DNA of 64,000 bases from CAYZXL01 sp964482435. Lineage in GTDB: Bacteria > Auribacterota > JABMQX01. Made by a program: the position numbers and the translations under genes. Shown here one piece after another: positions 26,452-34,426 of the stretch (positions are counted from its first letter, which is position 1; every line of letters begins with the position of its first letter). The stretch spans positions 55,371 to 119,370 of the forward strand of contig CAYZXL010000010.1 in assembly GCA_964482435.1 (NCBI GenBank), written 5' to 3'. Below the pieces are notes generated by a model. That model made no database searches, was not told the origin of the DNA, and saw nothing but the letters and a program-made list of their open reading frames with translations.

Positions 26452-27669
26452 GTGCGCAAGGGCAAAATCGTGATCCTGTTGATTGTGGCCGCCCTGGCAG
26501 CGGGAACAGGCTACCGTGTGTACCGCCTTATCACTGCGAAGGAGAAACAGCCCGAGTCCTCTGATTCCGCGGCGGTGGCCGTTAAGGTTACGCCCGTGGA
26601 GGTGGGCACGATTCGACGGGACATTCGACTGACGGGTGATGTTCAGGCGGAGACAAGCGTGCAGGTCTTCCCGAAATGCCCTGGTCGTTTGCTGGAGCCA
26701 ACGGAGAAGCACCTGGAAAAGGCCCGTGCTCTATACAAGGAGGGGGCGATCTCCGAGGAGCCTGTCGCCAAAATCGAAGAAGTGGATGAGGGATACGTCG
26801 TTGCGAAGGGCCAGGTCATTGCCGTTATTGACCACGAGAACCCGGAGGCGCAGGTTAACCAGGCGAGGGCAGCGCTGACCACCGCCGACGCTCAGCTCAA
26901 TCAGGCGGATGTTGCGCTCACGCAGACGGAAAAGGACCTCGAAAGAACTCGCAACCTGGAAAAGGAGGGTGCGGCTTCGAAGCAGGCTCTCGAGAAAATT
27001 GAGGCGGAATATAAGAGTCTCGTCCAGCAGAAGAACGTTGCCGAAGCGAGGGTCACCCAAAGCCGCGCTGCCTTCAACCAGGCCCAGATTCTGTTGGCGG
27101 AGTGTTTCATCACGGCGCCCATTTCCGGGATCATCTCTCAGAGATTCCTCGAGACGGGAGATATGGCGATGGTAACGCGCCCGATCTTCGCCATCGTAGA
27201 TGTGGACAAGGTTGAGGTAACCGCCGACCTTCCTGAAAGGAACCTCAACGACGTTCGAGAAGGGGCAGAGGTTTCGATGGGGGTGGACGCCTTTCCCGGG
27301 CGTGTGTTCAAGGGCATTATCACCAAAATCAGCCCGACGTTAAACGTTGTGAACCGCACCGCGAAATTGGAGATCACAGTTCCGAATTCGGACCATGCCC
27401 TCAAGCCCGGGATGTTTGCTCGGGTGACCATGAATATTGCAGAAAGAAAGGGAGTCCCGGTTATCCCCGAGGCGGCGGTTCTCGGAGACGAATCCGGCAG
27501 GTATGTTTTCGTCGTTGGGAGCGGTGTTGCCCACCGCCGCAATGTGACCCTTGGCCTGGAAGAAGGGCCCACGGTCGAGGTGGCCGAGGGACTCCAACCC
27601 GGAGAAATGCTGGTAACCGCAGGCCATCAGAAGCTATTAGAAGGACAGTCTGTGCAAGTGGAGAAATAA
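26452..27669 (+). CDS. RND efflux periplasmic adaptor (membrane fusion protein)
   Basis: A 405-residue HlyD/AcrA-type adaptor with an N-terminal membrane anchor (about 6-25). A coiled-coil hairpin spans about 130-215 and is flanked by lipoyl half-motifs, with the beta-barrel and MP domains after FITAPISGIISQRFLETGD. The first lipoyl half carries an insertion (about residues 84-115, LEKARALYKEGAISEEPVAKIEE) resembling part of the hairpin (LERTRNLEKEGAASKQALEKIEA). The start is GTG with AGGACACAGGA upstream. Confidence 0.92.
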   Translation: MRKGKIVILLIVAALAAGTGYRVYRLITAKEKQPESSDSAAVAVKVTPVEVGTIRRDIRLTGDVQAETSVQVFPKCPGRLLEPTEKHLEKARALYKEGAISEEPVAKIEEVDEGYVVAKGQVIAVIDHENPEAQVNQARAALTTADAQLNQADVALTQTEKDLERTRNLEKEGAASKQALEKIEAEYKSLVQQKNVAEARVTQSRAAFNQAQILLAECFITAPISGIISQRFLETGDMAMVTRPIFAIVDVDKVEVTADLPERNLNDVREGAEVSMGVDAFPGRVFKGIITKISPTLNVVNRTAKLEITVPNSDHALKPGMFARVTMNIAERKGVPVIPEAAVLGDESGRYVFVVGSGVAHRRNVTLGLEEGPTVEVAEGLQPGEMLVTAGHQKLLEGQSVQVEK

Positions 27670-27751
27670 GGGGTGAGACAAGGCGGCTCTCGCGCGAATG
27701 CCTGAGCGCTCAGTGCCCGTCGTTACCCGAAAATCGGGAGTGTAGTTTGCC

Positions 27752-30700
27752 ATGAGCCTTCCTCGTTTTTGCGTCGGGCATCCCGTAACAACCCTGATGA
27801 TTTTCTTTGGGGTTATCCTCATAAGCATCATCTCACTCCTTCGCCTTCCCGTGGACATGTTTCCGGAGATGACCATCCCGTCCCTCAGTGTGATTACCCA
27901 GTATCCGGGGGCCAGTGCGGAGGACGTCGAGACGCAGGTGACGGAGCCGCTCGAAGACCGTCTCACGACGATCCCCGACCTCAAGCACATCCTCTCCACG
28001 TCCAAACAGGACCTATCTGTGATTACACTGAGCTTTGAGTGGGGAACGGACCTCGACACGCGAGCTAACGACGTCAGGGATGCCATCGGTTTCGCGGAGG
28101 TGGTCTTGCCCGACGACGCGGAAAAGCCCCTCGTCCTCAAATTTGACGTGTCCAACTTCCCCGTCATGGGTTACGGCATTACCGCCAGGGAAAGCTACCC
28201 TGACCTGAAGGAGACCGTCGAGAATGAGGTTGCTGACCCCCTCAAGCGGATTCCGGGTGTCGGCGCGGTCATGATTCGAGGAGCACCGCGTCGTCAGGTC
28301 AACATTGACCTCGACCGCCAGCTCCTCGCGACTCATCATCTTACCCCTCAGGATGTCGTCCGTGCCATCTACAGCGAAAACCAGACCAATCCGGCCGGCA
28401 ATCTCAAAGTTGGGGTCAAGGACTACTCCATTCGCGTGCCCGGTGAGTTCAAACAAGTCGAGCCGATGAAGCGAATCGTCGTCTCCAACCAGGGAGGAAA
28501 GATTGTCCGCCTGGAGGATGTCGCTACTACGGTAGAGTATGCCTTCGCAGAGGAATTACAGCCTGTCCGAATTGATGGTCAAAAGGGTCTTGTCCTCATG
28601 GTCCTCAGGCAATCTGGCGCCAATACGGTCAAGGTTGCCAGAGCGGTCCAGAAACAGGTAAAGGTCCTCGCCAAGCGCCTCCCGGAGGACGCCAAAGTCA
28701 TTAGCGTCTGGGACGGTTCCGAAGACATTACTCGGATGATTAACGACCTCGTGACGACATTGTGGCAAGGGGGGCTGTTGACCGTCCTCGTTATCCTCAT
28801 CTTTCTGCGGCAAGTCCGTGCGACGTTCATCATCGCGCTGTCCATTCCGTTTTCTCTGATCTCGACTCTGATTCTCACGTACGTCCTCGGCTACACGATT
28901 AACATGATCTCTCTCTTTGGCCTCGTCGTCGCCGTCGGAATGGTCGTGGACAACTCCATTGTCATCCTCGAGAACATCTCTCGGCATCGGGAGGAGGGAG
29001 AGAGCAAGAAAGAAGGCGCGCTCTACGGGGCGGGGGAGGTGGCACTGGCCGTCGCAGCGTCCACGTACACCACCGTCGTGGTTTTCCTCCCCCTGATCTT
29101 CGTCAAAGGGGTCATCAAGATTCTGTTTACACAGTTTGGAGTCGTTTTCTGCGCGACCATTCTCAGTTCCCTCTTCATCGCCGTTACTCTTACTCCGATG
29201 CTCTCCTCGAAGATACTGCCAGGGGCCTGGGACGAGACTCGGTCCAAGGGGCTTTTCCGCAGGCTTTATCAATGGTCCGGGCGGCTTCTCGACCCTATCT
29301 TTGTCGGGTACGATAAAGCGCTCGCATGGGCCTTGAACCATCGCAAGACCGTGATTGCCTTAGCGGTCGCCATCTTCGGCGGGAGCCTCTTCCTGATGCC
29401 ATTCATCGGCAGCGAATTCACCCCCGATCAGGACCAGGGCTCTCTCCAGGGAACCCTTTACCTCCCTGTCGGAACGAGGGTCGAGGAAACCGATCGGATC
29501 ATGGCGGAAATCGAGGAGATTATGAAACGGGAGGTTCCCCCGGAAGAATTGTTGGTCACTTATGTTCGCTGCGGTCAGAGCGAGGAGGGGATATCAAGCA
29601 TCTTTGGAGACGAAGGTCCCCACATTGGCGAATTTGGGGTGAAGCTCGTTCCGAAGACCCAGCGCAAAGAGGGCTTCAAGGAGATCGCCGAAAGGCTTCG
29701 AAAGAGAATTGCCCAGATTCCGGAGATAGAGAAATTCCGTGTTGAGACCCAGGACCCAATGGCCGGACTTCTACTCGGACAGGAGCGGCCCGTTACCGTC
29801 AACGTCTTCGGCAGAGACATGGAAAAGACCGATGCTTTCGCCGCGGAAGTCGAGAAAATCTTTCAGTCCGTGCGCGGAACAACCGACGTGGAAATCTCCC
29901 GGGTCAAAGGAAAGCCGGAGCTATGGGTGCAGATTGACCGCGACAAGGCTTCCTCGATGGGGTTGAATGTCTCAACGATTTCTGACACGGTTCGTGCCGC
30001 GTTCTACGGCCGCGAGGCATCCAAATACAGAATCGGCGGCAACCAATACGACATCTTCGTTCGCCTCGACGACAAAAACCGCCTGACGCCCGACGATGTC
30101 CGGGAAATGGACATTCGCCTGCCGACCGGCGAGACCACGCAAGTCGCCAACCTCGCCGAGGTTGTCCCCCACCTCGGCCCCGTGACCATCGAACGAAAGG
30201 ACCGCGACCGCATTGTTAACGTTGGCTCCGGCGTTGGCAAGCGGTCCATGGGCGAGATTGTGACGGATGTCAAGAAAAAAGTCGAGCGTCTTCCGCGAAC
30301 GCCAGGGGTGGAGTGGCAGATGGCGGGTCAAGCAGAGGAGCAGAAGGAATCCTTCTTCTGGCTGAGGATTGCCATTCTCATTGGCGTCATTCTCGTTTAC
30401 ATGGTCATGGCGGCTCAGTTCGAGTCGTTACTCCATCCTTTCGTAGTCATGTTCTCGGTTCCGTTCGCTTTCACGGGAGTCATCTGGGCTATGTTCCTCG
30501 GCGGATTTCATCTTAGTATCGTCGTTTTCATAGGGGTGCTGCTGCTCATCGGCATCGTCGTGAACAATGCTATCGTCCTGGTTGACTATACGAACATTCT
30601 CCGGGCGCGCGGCCTTGGAATCAAGGAGGCCGCCTTCCGGGCGGGAAGGACCCGGCTGCGGCCCGTTCTCATGACCGCGATCACCACGATCGTAGGGCTG

Positions 30701-30859
30701 CTCCCGATGACTTTCGCCAAGGGACAAGGCTCGGAGTTCTGGAACCCGCTCGGCGCGACGATCCTCAGCGGGCTTTTGGTCTCGACGTTAGTTACGCTTA
30801 TCGTCGTCCCAACCTTCTACACGATTTTTGAACGGAAGGGACGCTTCCAGAGGAGGTAA
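27752..30859 (+). CDS. RND-family efflux transporter (AcrB/HAE1-like)
   Basis: A 1035-residue inner membrane pump of full length with the typical two halves of six helices and two large periplasmic loops. The first helix region is CVGHPVTTLMIFFGVILISII. The proton-relay segment in helix 4 reads GMVVDNSIVILENIS, with D400 and N401 where AcrB has Asp-Asp, a common variant. GSEFTPDQDQG at the start of the second half is typical of hydrophobe/amphiphile pumps. It forms a tripartite system with the two genes before it; there is an 82-base gap after the adaptor gene. Confidence 0.94.
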   Translation: MSLPRFCVGHPVTTLMIFFGVILISIISLLRLPVDMFPEMTIPSLSVITQYPGASAEDVETQVTEPLEDRLTTIPDLKHILSTSKQDLSVITLSFEWGTDLDTRANDVRDAIGFAEVVLPDDAEKPLVLKFDVSNFPVMGYGITARESYPDLKETVENEVADPLKRIPGVGAVMIRGAPRRQVNIDLDRQLLATHHLTPQDVVRAIYSENQTNPAGNLKVGVKDYSIRVPGEFKQVEPMKRIVVSNQGGKIVRLEDVATTVEYAFAEELQPVRIDGQKGLVLMVLRQSGANTVKVARAVQKQVKVLAKRLPEDAKVISVWDGSEDITRMINDLVTTLWQGGLLTVLVILIFLRQVRATFIIALSIPFSLISTLILTYVLGYTINMISLFGLVVAVGMVVDNSIVILENISRHREEGESKKEGALYGAGEVALAVAASTYTTVVVFLPLIFVKGVIKILFTQFGVVFCATILSSLFIAVTLTPMLSSKILPGAWDETRSKGLFRRLYQWSGRLLDPIFVGYDKALAWALNHRKTVIALAVAIFGGSLFLMPFIGSEFTPDQDQGSLQGTLYLPVGTRVEETDRIMAEIEEIMKREVPPEELLVTYVRCGQSEEGISSIFGDEGPHIGEFGVKLVPKTQRKEGFKEIAERLRKRIAQIPEIEKFRVETQDPMAGLLLGQERPVTVNVFGRDMEKTDAFAAEVEKIFQSVRGTTDVEISRVKGKPELWVQIDRDKASSMGLNVSTISDTVRAAFYGREASKYRIGGNQYDIFVRLDDKNRLTPDDVREMDIRLPTGETTQVANLAEVVPHLGPVTIERKDRDRIVNVGSGVGKRSMGEIVTDVKKKVERLPRTPGVEWQMAGQAEEQKESFFWLRIAILIGVILVYMVMAAQFESLLHPFVVMFSVPFAFTGVIWAMFLGGFHLSIVVFIGVLLLIGIVVNNAIVLVDYTNILRARGLGIKEAAFRAGRTRLRPVLMTAITTIVGLLPMTFAKGQGSEFWNPLGATILSGLLVSTLVTLIVVPTFYTIFERKGRFQRR

Positions 30860-30873
30860 AAGGCAATTCCAGC

Positions 30874-31167
30874 ATGAAAATGGTCCTGATCGTTTACAGT
30901 CAGGCCCTCGATGACGAGGTGTTGACGGCAGTGAAGGATTGCGGCTTGCAGAACTACACAAAGTGGACGGGGGTCCTCGGAAAAGGGACCGCAAGCGGGC
31001 CGCACCTCGCCACGACGGTTTGGCCGAGGTCCAATAACGTTCTTGCACTGGTTACTGATGATAGTTTCGTCGAGCCGCTTCTCGAACGGATAACAAAGCT
31101 GAGAGCCGAGCTTCGCGGCGAAGGCGTTAAGGCTTTCGTCCTGCCGGTTGAGAGCTTCACGGAATAG
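30874..31167 (+). CDS. small PII-like protein after an efflux pump
   Basis: A 97-residue protein starting 14 bases after the pump gene. The pattern of alternating strands and helices (MKMVLIVYSQALDDEVLTAVKDCG, VLALVTDDSFVEPLLERITKL) matches the ferredoxin-like fold of nitrogen-regulatory PII-like proteins, and small PII-like proteins do occur at the ends of metal or RND efflux operons. The T-loop and nucleotide residues of true GlnB are not obvious. It probably binds a small ligand or metal and modulates the pump. Confidence 0.65.
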   Translation: MKMVLIVYSQALDDEVLTAVKDCGLQNYTKWTGVLGKGTASGPHLATTVWPRSNNVLALVTDDSFVEPLLERITKLRAELRGEGVKAFVLPVESFTE

Positions 31168-31339
31168 CGCCGCCCGGAATCTTCTCCCCATCGCACGTCG
31201 CTTCCCGTCACAGACACGCACAGGGGGCGCAGGTGAATTGTCTATTGAAGGGGGAACCTCCGCCTCGTATGATGCTGTTTACGACGCAAGAGAGATTGCC
31301 CGAGCTGTTCGCTGAGCATTTCTATACGAAAGGGTTGCT

Positions 31340-32323
31340 ATGAAGACACGCAAACTCGGTAGCTCGGACATCGAGGTTTCCGTCATTGGGCTTGGTTGCT
31401 GGGCCATGGGCGGATGGATGTGGGGCGGGACAGACGACGAGAAAGCTATCGCCGCCATTCACAAAGCTCTTGACATCGGAATGACTCTGCTCGATACCGC
31501 GCCCGTGTACGGATTCGGCTATTCGGAAGAAATTGTCGGCAAGGCCATCCAGGGGCGTCGAAGCGAGGTCATTCTGGCGACGAAATGCGGGTTGGTCTGG
31601 GACCACCCCACAGGACAGCTTTCCATGGTTGATAAAGAAGGGCGAAAGATTTACAGAGACCTTACGAAGAAAAGTGTTCTACGGGAGGCCGAGGACAGTC
31701 TTCGCCGCCTGAAAACTGACTGGATTGATATTTACCAGTGCCATCGCCCCGACGACCTGACACCAGCCGAGGAGACGATGGAAGCCCTGAACCTCCTCTT
31801 GAAGCAGGGAAAGATTCGAGCGATTGGCGTGAGCAACTTCTCCGTCGAGCAGATGGAGGATTTTCGACGATACGGCCCCGTCCACTCCGACCAGCCGAGG
31901 TACAGCATGCTCGACCGAGAAATCGAGCGGGAGATTCTCCCGTTCTGCCGAAAGAACAATATCGGAATCCTCGCTTACAGCCCGCTGGAGCAGGGCATCC
32001 TCACCGGCAAGGTCACGCCTGACCGCAAATTCCCGCCGAACGACTACAGAGGCGACAGGCCGTGGTTTCAGGAGAACAATCTGAGGCGAGCGCTCGATTT
32101 CTTAGATAAGCTCAAGCCCATCGCCGCTAACCACGGTAAGAGCCTCGCGCAGCTCGGCATCAATTGGGTCATCTGCCAGGATGAGTTGATGGTGCCGCTC
32201 GTCGGCGCGCGAACGCCGGAGCAGGTCCTGGAAAACGCGGGCGCCGCCGATTGGCGGCTGAGGAACGATGAACTGAAGCTCATTGAACAGTACGTCGAGG
32301 ACTTAGGGCCACCGGAGGAGTAG
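31340..32323 (+). CDS. cytoplasmic aldo/keto reductase
   Basis: A 327-residue (beta/alpha)8 NADPH-dependent oxidoreductase with a complete catalytic tetrad: D52, Y57 (DTAPVYG), K82 (ATKCG) and H135 (YQCH). NADP-binding elements LAYSPLEQGILTGK and GARTPEQVLENAGA are near the C-terminus. It has no signal sequence. It is a useful reference for the three exported AKR-fold proteins further on, which lack this tetrad. The substrate is unknown. Confidence 0.92.
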   Translation: MKTRKLGSSDIEVSVIGLGCWAMGGWMWGGTDDEKAIAAIHKALDIGMTLLDTAPVYGFGYSEEIVGKAIQGRRSEVILATKCGLVWDHPTGQLSMVDKEGRKIYRDLTKKSVLREAEDSLRRLKTDWIDIYQCHRPDDLTPAEETMEALNLLLKQGKIRAIGVSNFSVEQMEDFRRYGPVHSDQPRYSMLDREIEREILPFCRKNNIGILAYSPLEQGILTGKVTPDRKFPPNDYRGDRPWFQENNLRRALDFLDKLKPIAANHGKSLAQLGINWVICQDELMVPLVGARTPEQVLENAGAADWRLRNDELKLIEQYVEDLGPPEE

Positions 32324-32359
32324 CAGCGCCGCTGAGGCGAAACTATATCCCGCAGTGCA

Positions 32360-33055
32360 CTACGCCCAGCCTTCCGCGATCAGCGTCTCATGCAATTCAT
32401 CGGGATGATGCCGGCAGCGGTATTCAAGGCGGCTGGATTCTGCGTGGGCCGTGCTGTAAGGCGAGCCGGCAGCCATGCAGTTGCGCTCGTGCAGCTCGTG
32501 CAAAAGGACGTAGGGACGCTCCTCCTCTTCAATAGCATCGTCAATCCAGACCTCGTTTTCAGGGACGAACTCGTACACATGGTCGTGACCGCCAGCCGTG
32601 AAATCAATGTCAAAGACGCTCCGCACAAGCCGTCCGTTCACAATCCACACGCTCAGGCCGTTCTCCAGCTTTTTCCACAGGCGCTCGTGCACTGCAACGC
32701 CGTCCGGCAGTTTCCTTCCATCACGGGTCAAGCGTCTCAGGTCTCCGGCCCGGCGGCGCTCCTTACGCTCCGCGCGGTCGGCTTCGATCAGAGCCGTTTC
32801 ATACGGCACGCCCCTCGCCATGAGCCGATGCTCCACCAGCAGGTGCTCGATGAAAAACTGGCGTTCATCCTCCCCGGCCTGTTGGTCTATCCACAGCTCG
32901 TTCGAGGGGATGTACGGATAACGGTAGTGCTGTCCAAAGTTGGTGAATTCTTCGTCCATGTGACCGCGGACATAGGCGCCGTCAACGATCCACACCTCCA
33001 GATTCCCTCTCTTCTCGTCCCGGCGAAGGTACGGCAGTCTGATTTGCGTGACCAT
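32360..33055 (-). CDS. uncharacterised protein with tandemly duplicated H-x3-E domain
   Basis: A 231-residue soluble protein made of two copies of a roughly 75-residue unit (about 21-96 and 136-211). Each copy has VWIV-(D/N)-G, then (E/N)-E-(L/V)-W-I-D, then an acidic stretch and a helix with His-x3-Glu (H71/E75 and H186/E190), then M-A-x-G-x-P-Y. The second copy reads LLHELHERN, which looks metalloprotease-like but is not a clean HExxH. I do not recognise a characterised family. No signal peptide is visible. Confidence 0.75.
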   Translation of the reverse strand: MVTQIRLPYLRRDEKRGNLEVWIVDGAYVRGHMDEEFTNFGQHYRYPYIPSNELWIDQQAGEDERQFFIEHLLVEHRLMARGVPYETALIEADRAERKERRRAGDLRRLTRDGRKLPDGVAVHERLWKKLENGLSVWIVNGRLVRSVFDIDFTAGGHDHVYEFVPENEVWIDDAIEEEERPYVLLHELHERNCMAAGSPYSTAHAESSRLEYRCRHHPDELHETLIAEGWA

Positions 33056-33391
33056 GGGTCCGCCCTCTATGCTAAGCAGACATATGCAACCGCCCGAGCG
33101 AATTTGCCTCTTCTTGTGCTCGGTTCAGCGACCATGCTTAGCCGTTCAGATGCCTGACAACACTGCCCAGGGTATGCTGCGCCCGGCGCTCTACGCCAGG
33201 GGCCGTGGCAGAAGAAGCAATGGTCCCTTCAGACAGCGTCTCCTGTATAGTCCAGACAACCCTGCCCGGACCCTATACAGGACGACCGCTGTCGCACCCT
33301 CCACAGAGGGACGTGCCACTTTGAGATACCGCACTCGTGCTTGCTGCACCGTTCTGCTTTGCCCGCAACCTGCGGGCAATCAGCATCATGG
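33056..33391. other. 336-base intergenic stretch with an inverted repeat
   Basis: No gene is apparent. It contains a perfect 10-base inverted repeat, TCCTGTATAG (33241-33250) and CTATACAGGA (33273-33282), separated by 22 bases. It lies upstream of the tandem-repeat gene and downstream of the ThuA gene, both on the minus strand, so it could be an operator or a transcription attenuator. Confidence 0.5.
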
Positions 33392-34207
33392 TCAGGAACG
33401 CCGAGCGGGAGTTGTTGGCGGGGTTTGGGCTTTCTGGGCGGGGGCGCGACCGGCAGCCCAGCCAATCGCGTTGGAGAGGAGCTTTCGGTAATTCGCGTCC
33501 TTGAAAGCGCTCGCGCCGTGACCAAACTGAATGTACACAACGGGCGCCTTCCCGCAGAGTTGCGTCCAGGCGATGACCTTTTCGCTAAGCGGATGCTCCA
33601 CCGTGAGGAGAGGCTTGACTTCGGGGCGAACGGTAAACTTATTGTAAACCTCGTCAACAATTTCAAACTCTGAAATCCTCAGCCCTTGCGCGATCGGGTG
33701 GCTCTTGTCGGCAACCTGCACCTTGAGTTTCTCGTCGTGCTTATAGCCCGACGTCGGGTGCTTCACGCCGTCTTCTTCCCGGGCGGCTGTATAGAATTTC
33801 CCTCCGATGATTTTCTGGAAATCCGGCCAGTCCTGGTACGAGCCGAGGCAATGGTGCAGACCCACCAACCCTTTTCCGGAGCTGAGGTACATGACAAGTT
33901 TCTGCTTCTGGGCATCCGTGATTTTCTGCACCATGTCGTACAGGACAATCACGTCGTACTTCGCCAGGTCTCTATCGTACGCTTCGCTGGTCTCCTTTTG
34001 CTCGGCGGTCTCGACCACAATTCCGTCGAGAGCCTTGAACATCGCAAAGAACGGCTCCTGCTCGAAATCATGCCCGCCAGTCACGACGAGAACCTTGATT
34101 TTCTCCGCGGGAGCGCTCGGCGCCGCGCATTGAACCGCAGCTGCAAGAATTGCGGCAAGCCCGAATACACAGATTAACGTCACCAACCCAACCCAATTTC
34201 GCTTCAC
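33392..34207 (-). CDS. exported ThuA-domain protein
   Basis: A 271-residue protein with a signal peptide (about 1-28, GLAAILAAAVQCAAP). The ThuA/trehalose-utilisation fold, a glutamine-amidotransferase-like domain, is clear: KVLVVTGGHDFEQEPF, YDVIVLYDMVQKI, GLVGLHHCLGSYQDWPDF and PVVYIQFGHGASAF. ThuA proteins work with Gfo/Idh dehydrogenases in 3-keto-sugar metabolism. GTG start with AGGAGGAG upstream. Confidence 0.9.
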   Translation of the reverse strand: MKRNWVGLVTLICVFGLAAILAAAVQCAAPSAPAEKIKVLVVTGGHDFEQEPFFAMFKALDGIVVETAEQKETSEAYDRDLAKYDVIVLYDMVQKITDAQKQKLVMYLSSGKGLVGLHHCLGSYQDWPDFQKIIGGKFYTAAREEDGVKHPTSGYKHDEKLKVQVADKSHPIAQGLRISEFEIVDEVYNKFTVRPEVKPLLTVEHPLSEKVIAWTQLCGKAPVVYIQFGHGASAFKDANYRKLLSNAIGWAAGRAPAQKAQTPPTTPARRS

Positions 34208-34426
34208 TTTTTCTCCTCCTTACGCTTCGTGCGACAGGGGCCGTTGCTCGCTGTTCTACCGGGAACGCGCGCAACTTTCCTTTGATTTTTTTTAGGATAA
34301 CCCGTTTATCCTCTCGTTTCAAACATTTTGTTTCCCGGGGCGTAATGCCTCATCTGTGACGGGTTACGCTCGACGAAGGCGCTCGCTCGACGTTCTTGCC
34401 GCTTCGCAGGATGGGAGAATGGGCGT

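Noticed and set aside
34294..34312. AGGATAA/TTATCCT hairpin as a terminator
   Set aside because: The nearby T run is on the wrong side of the hairpin for either transcript direction.
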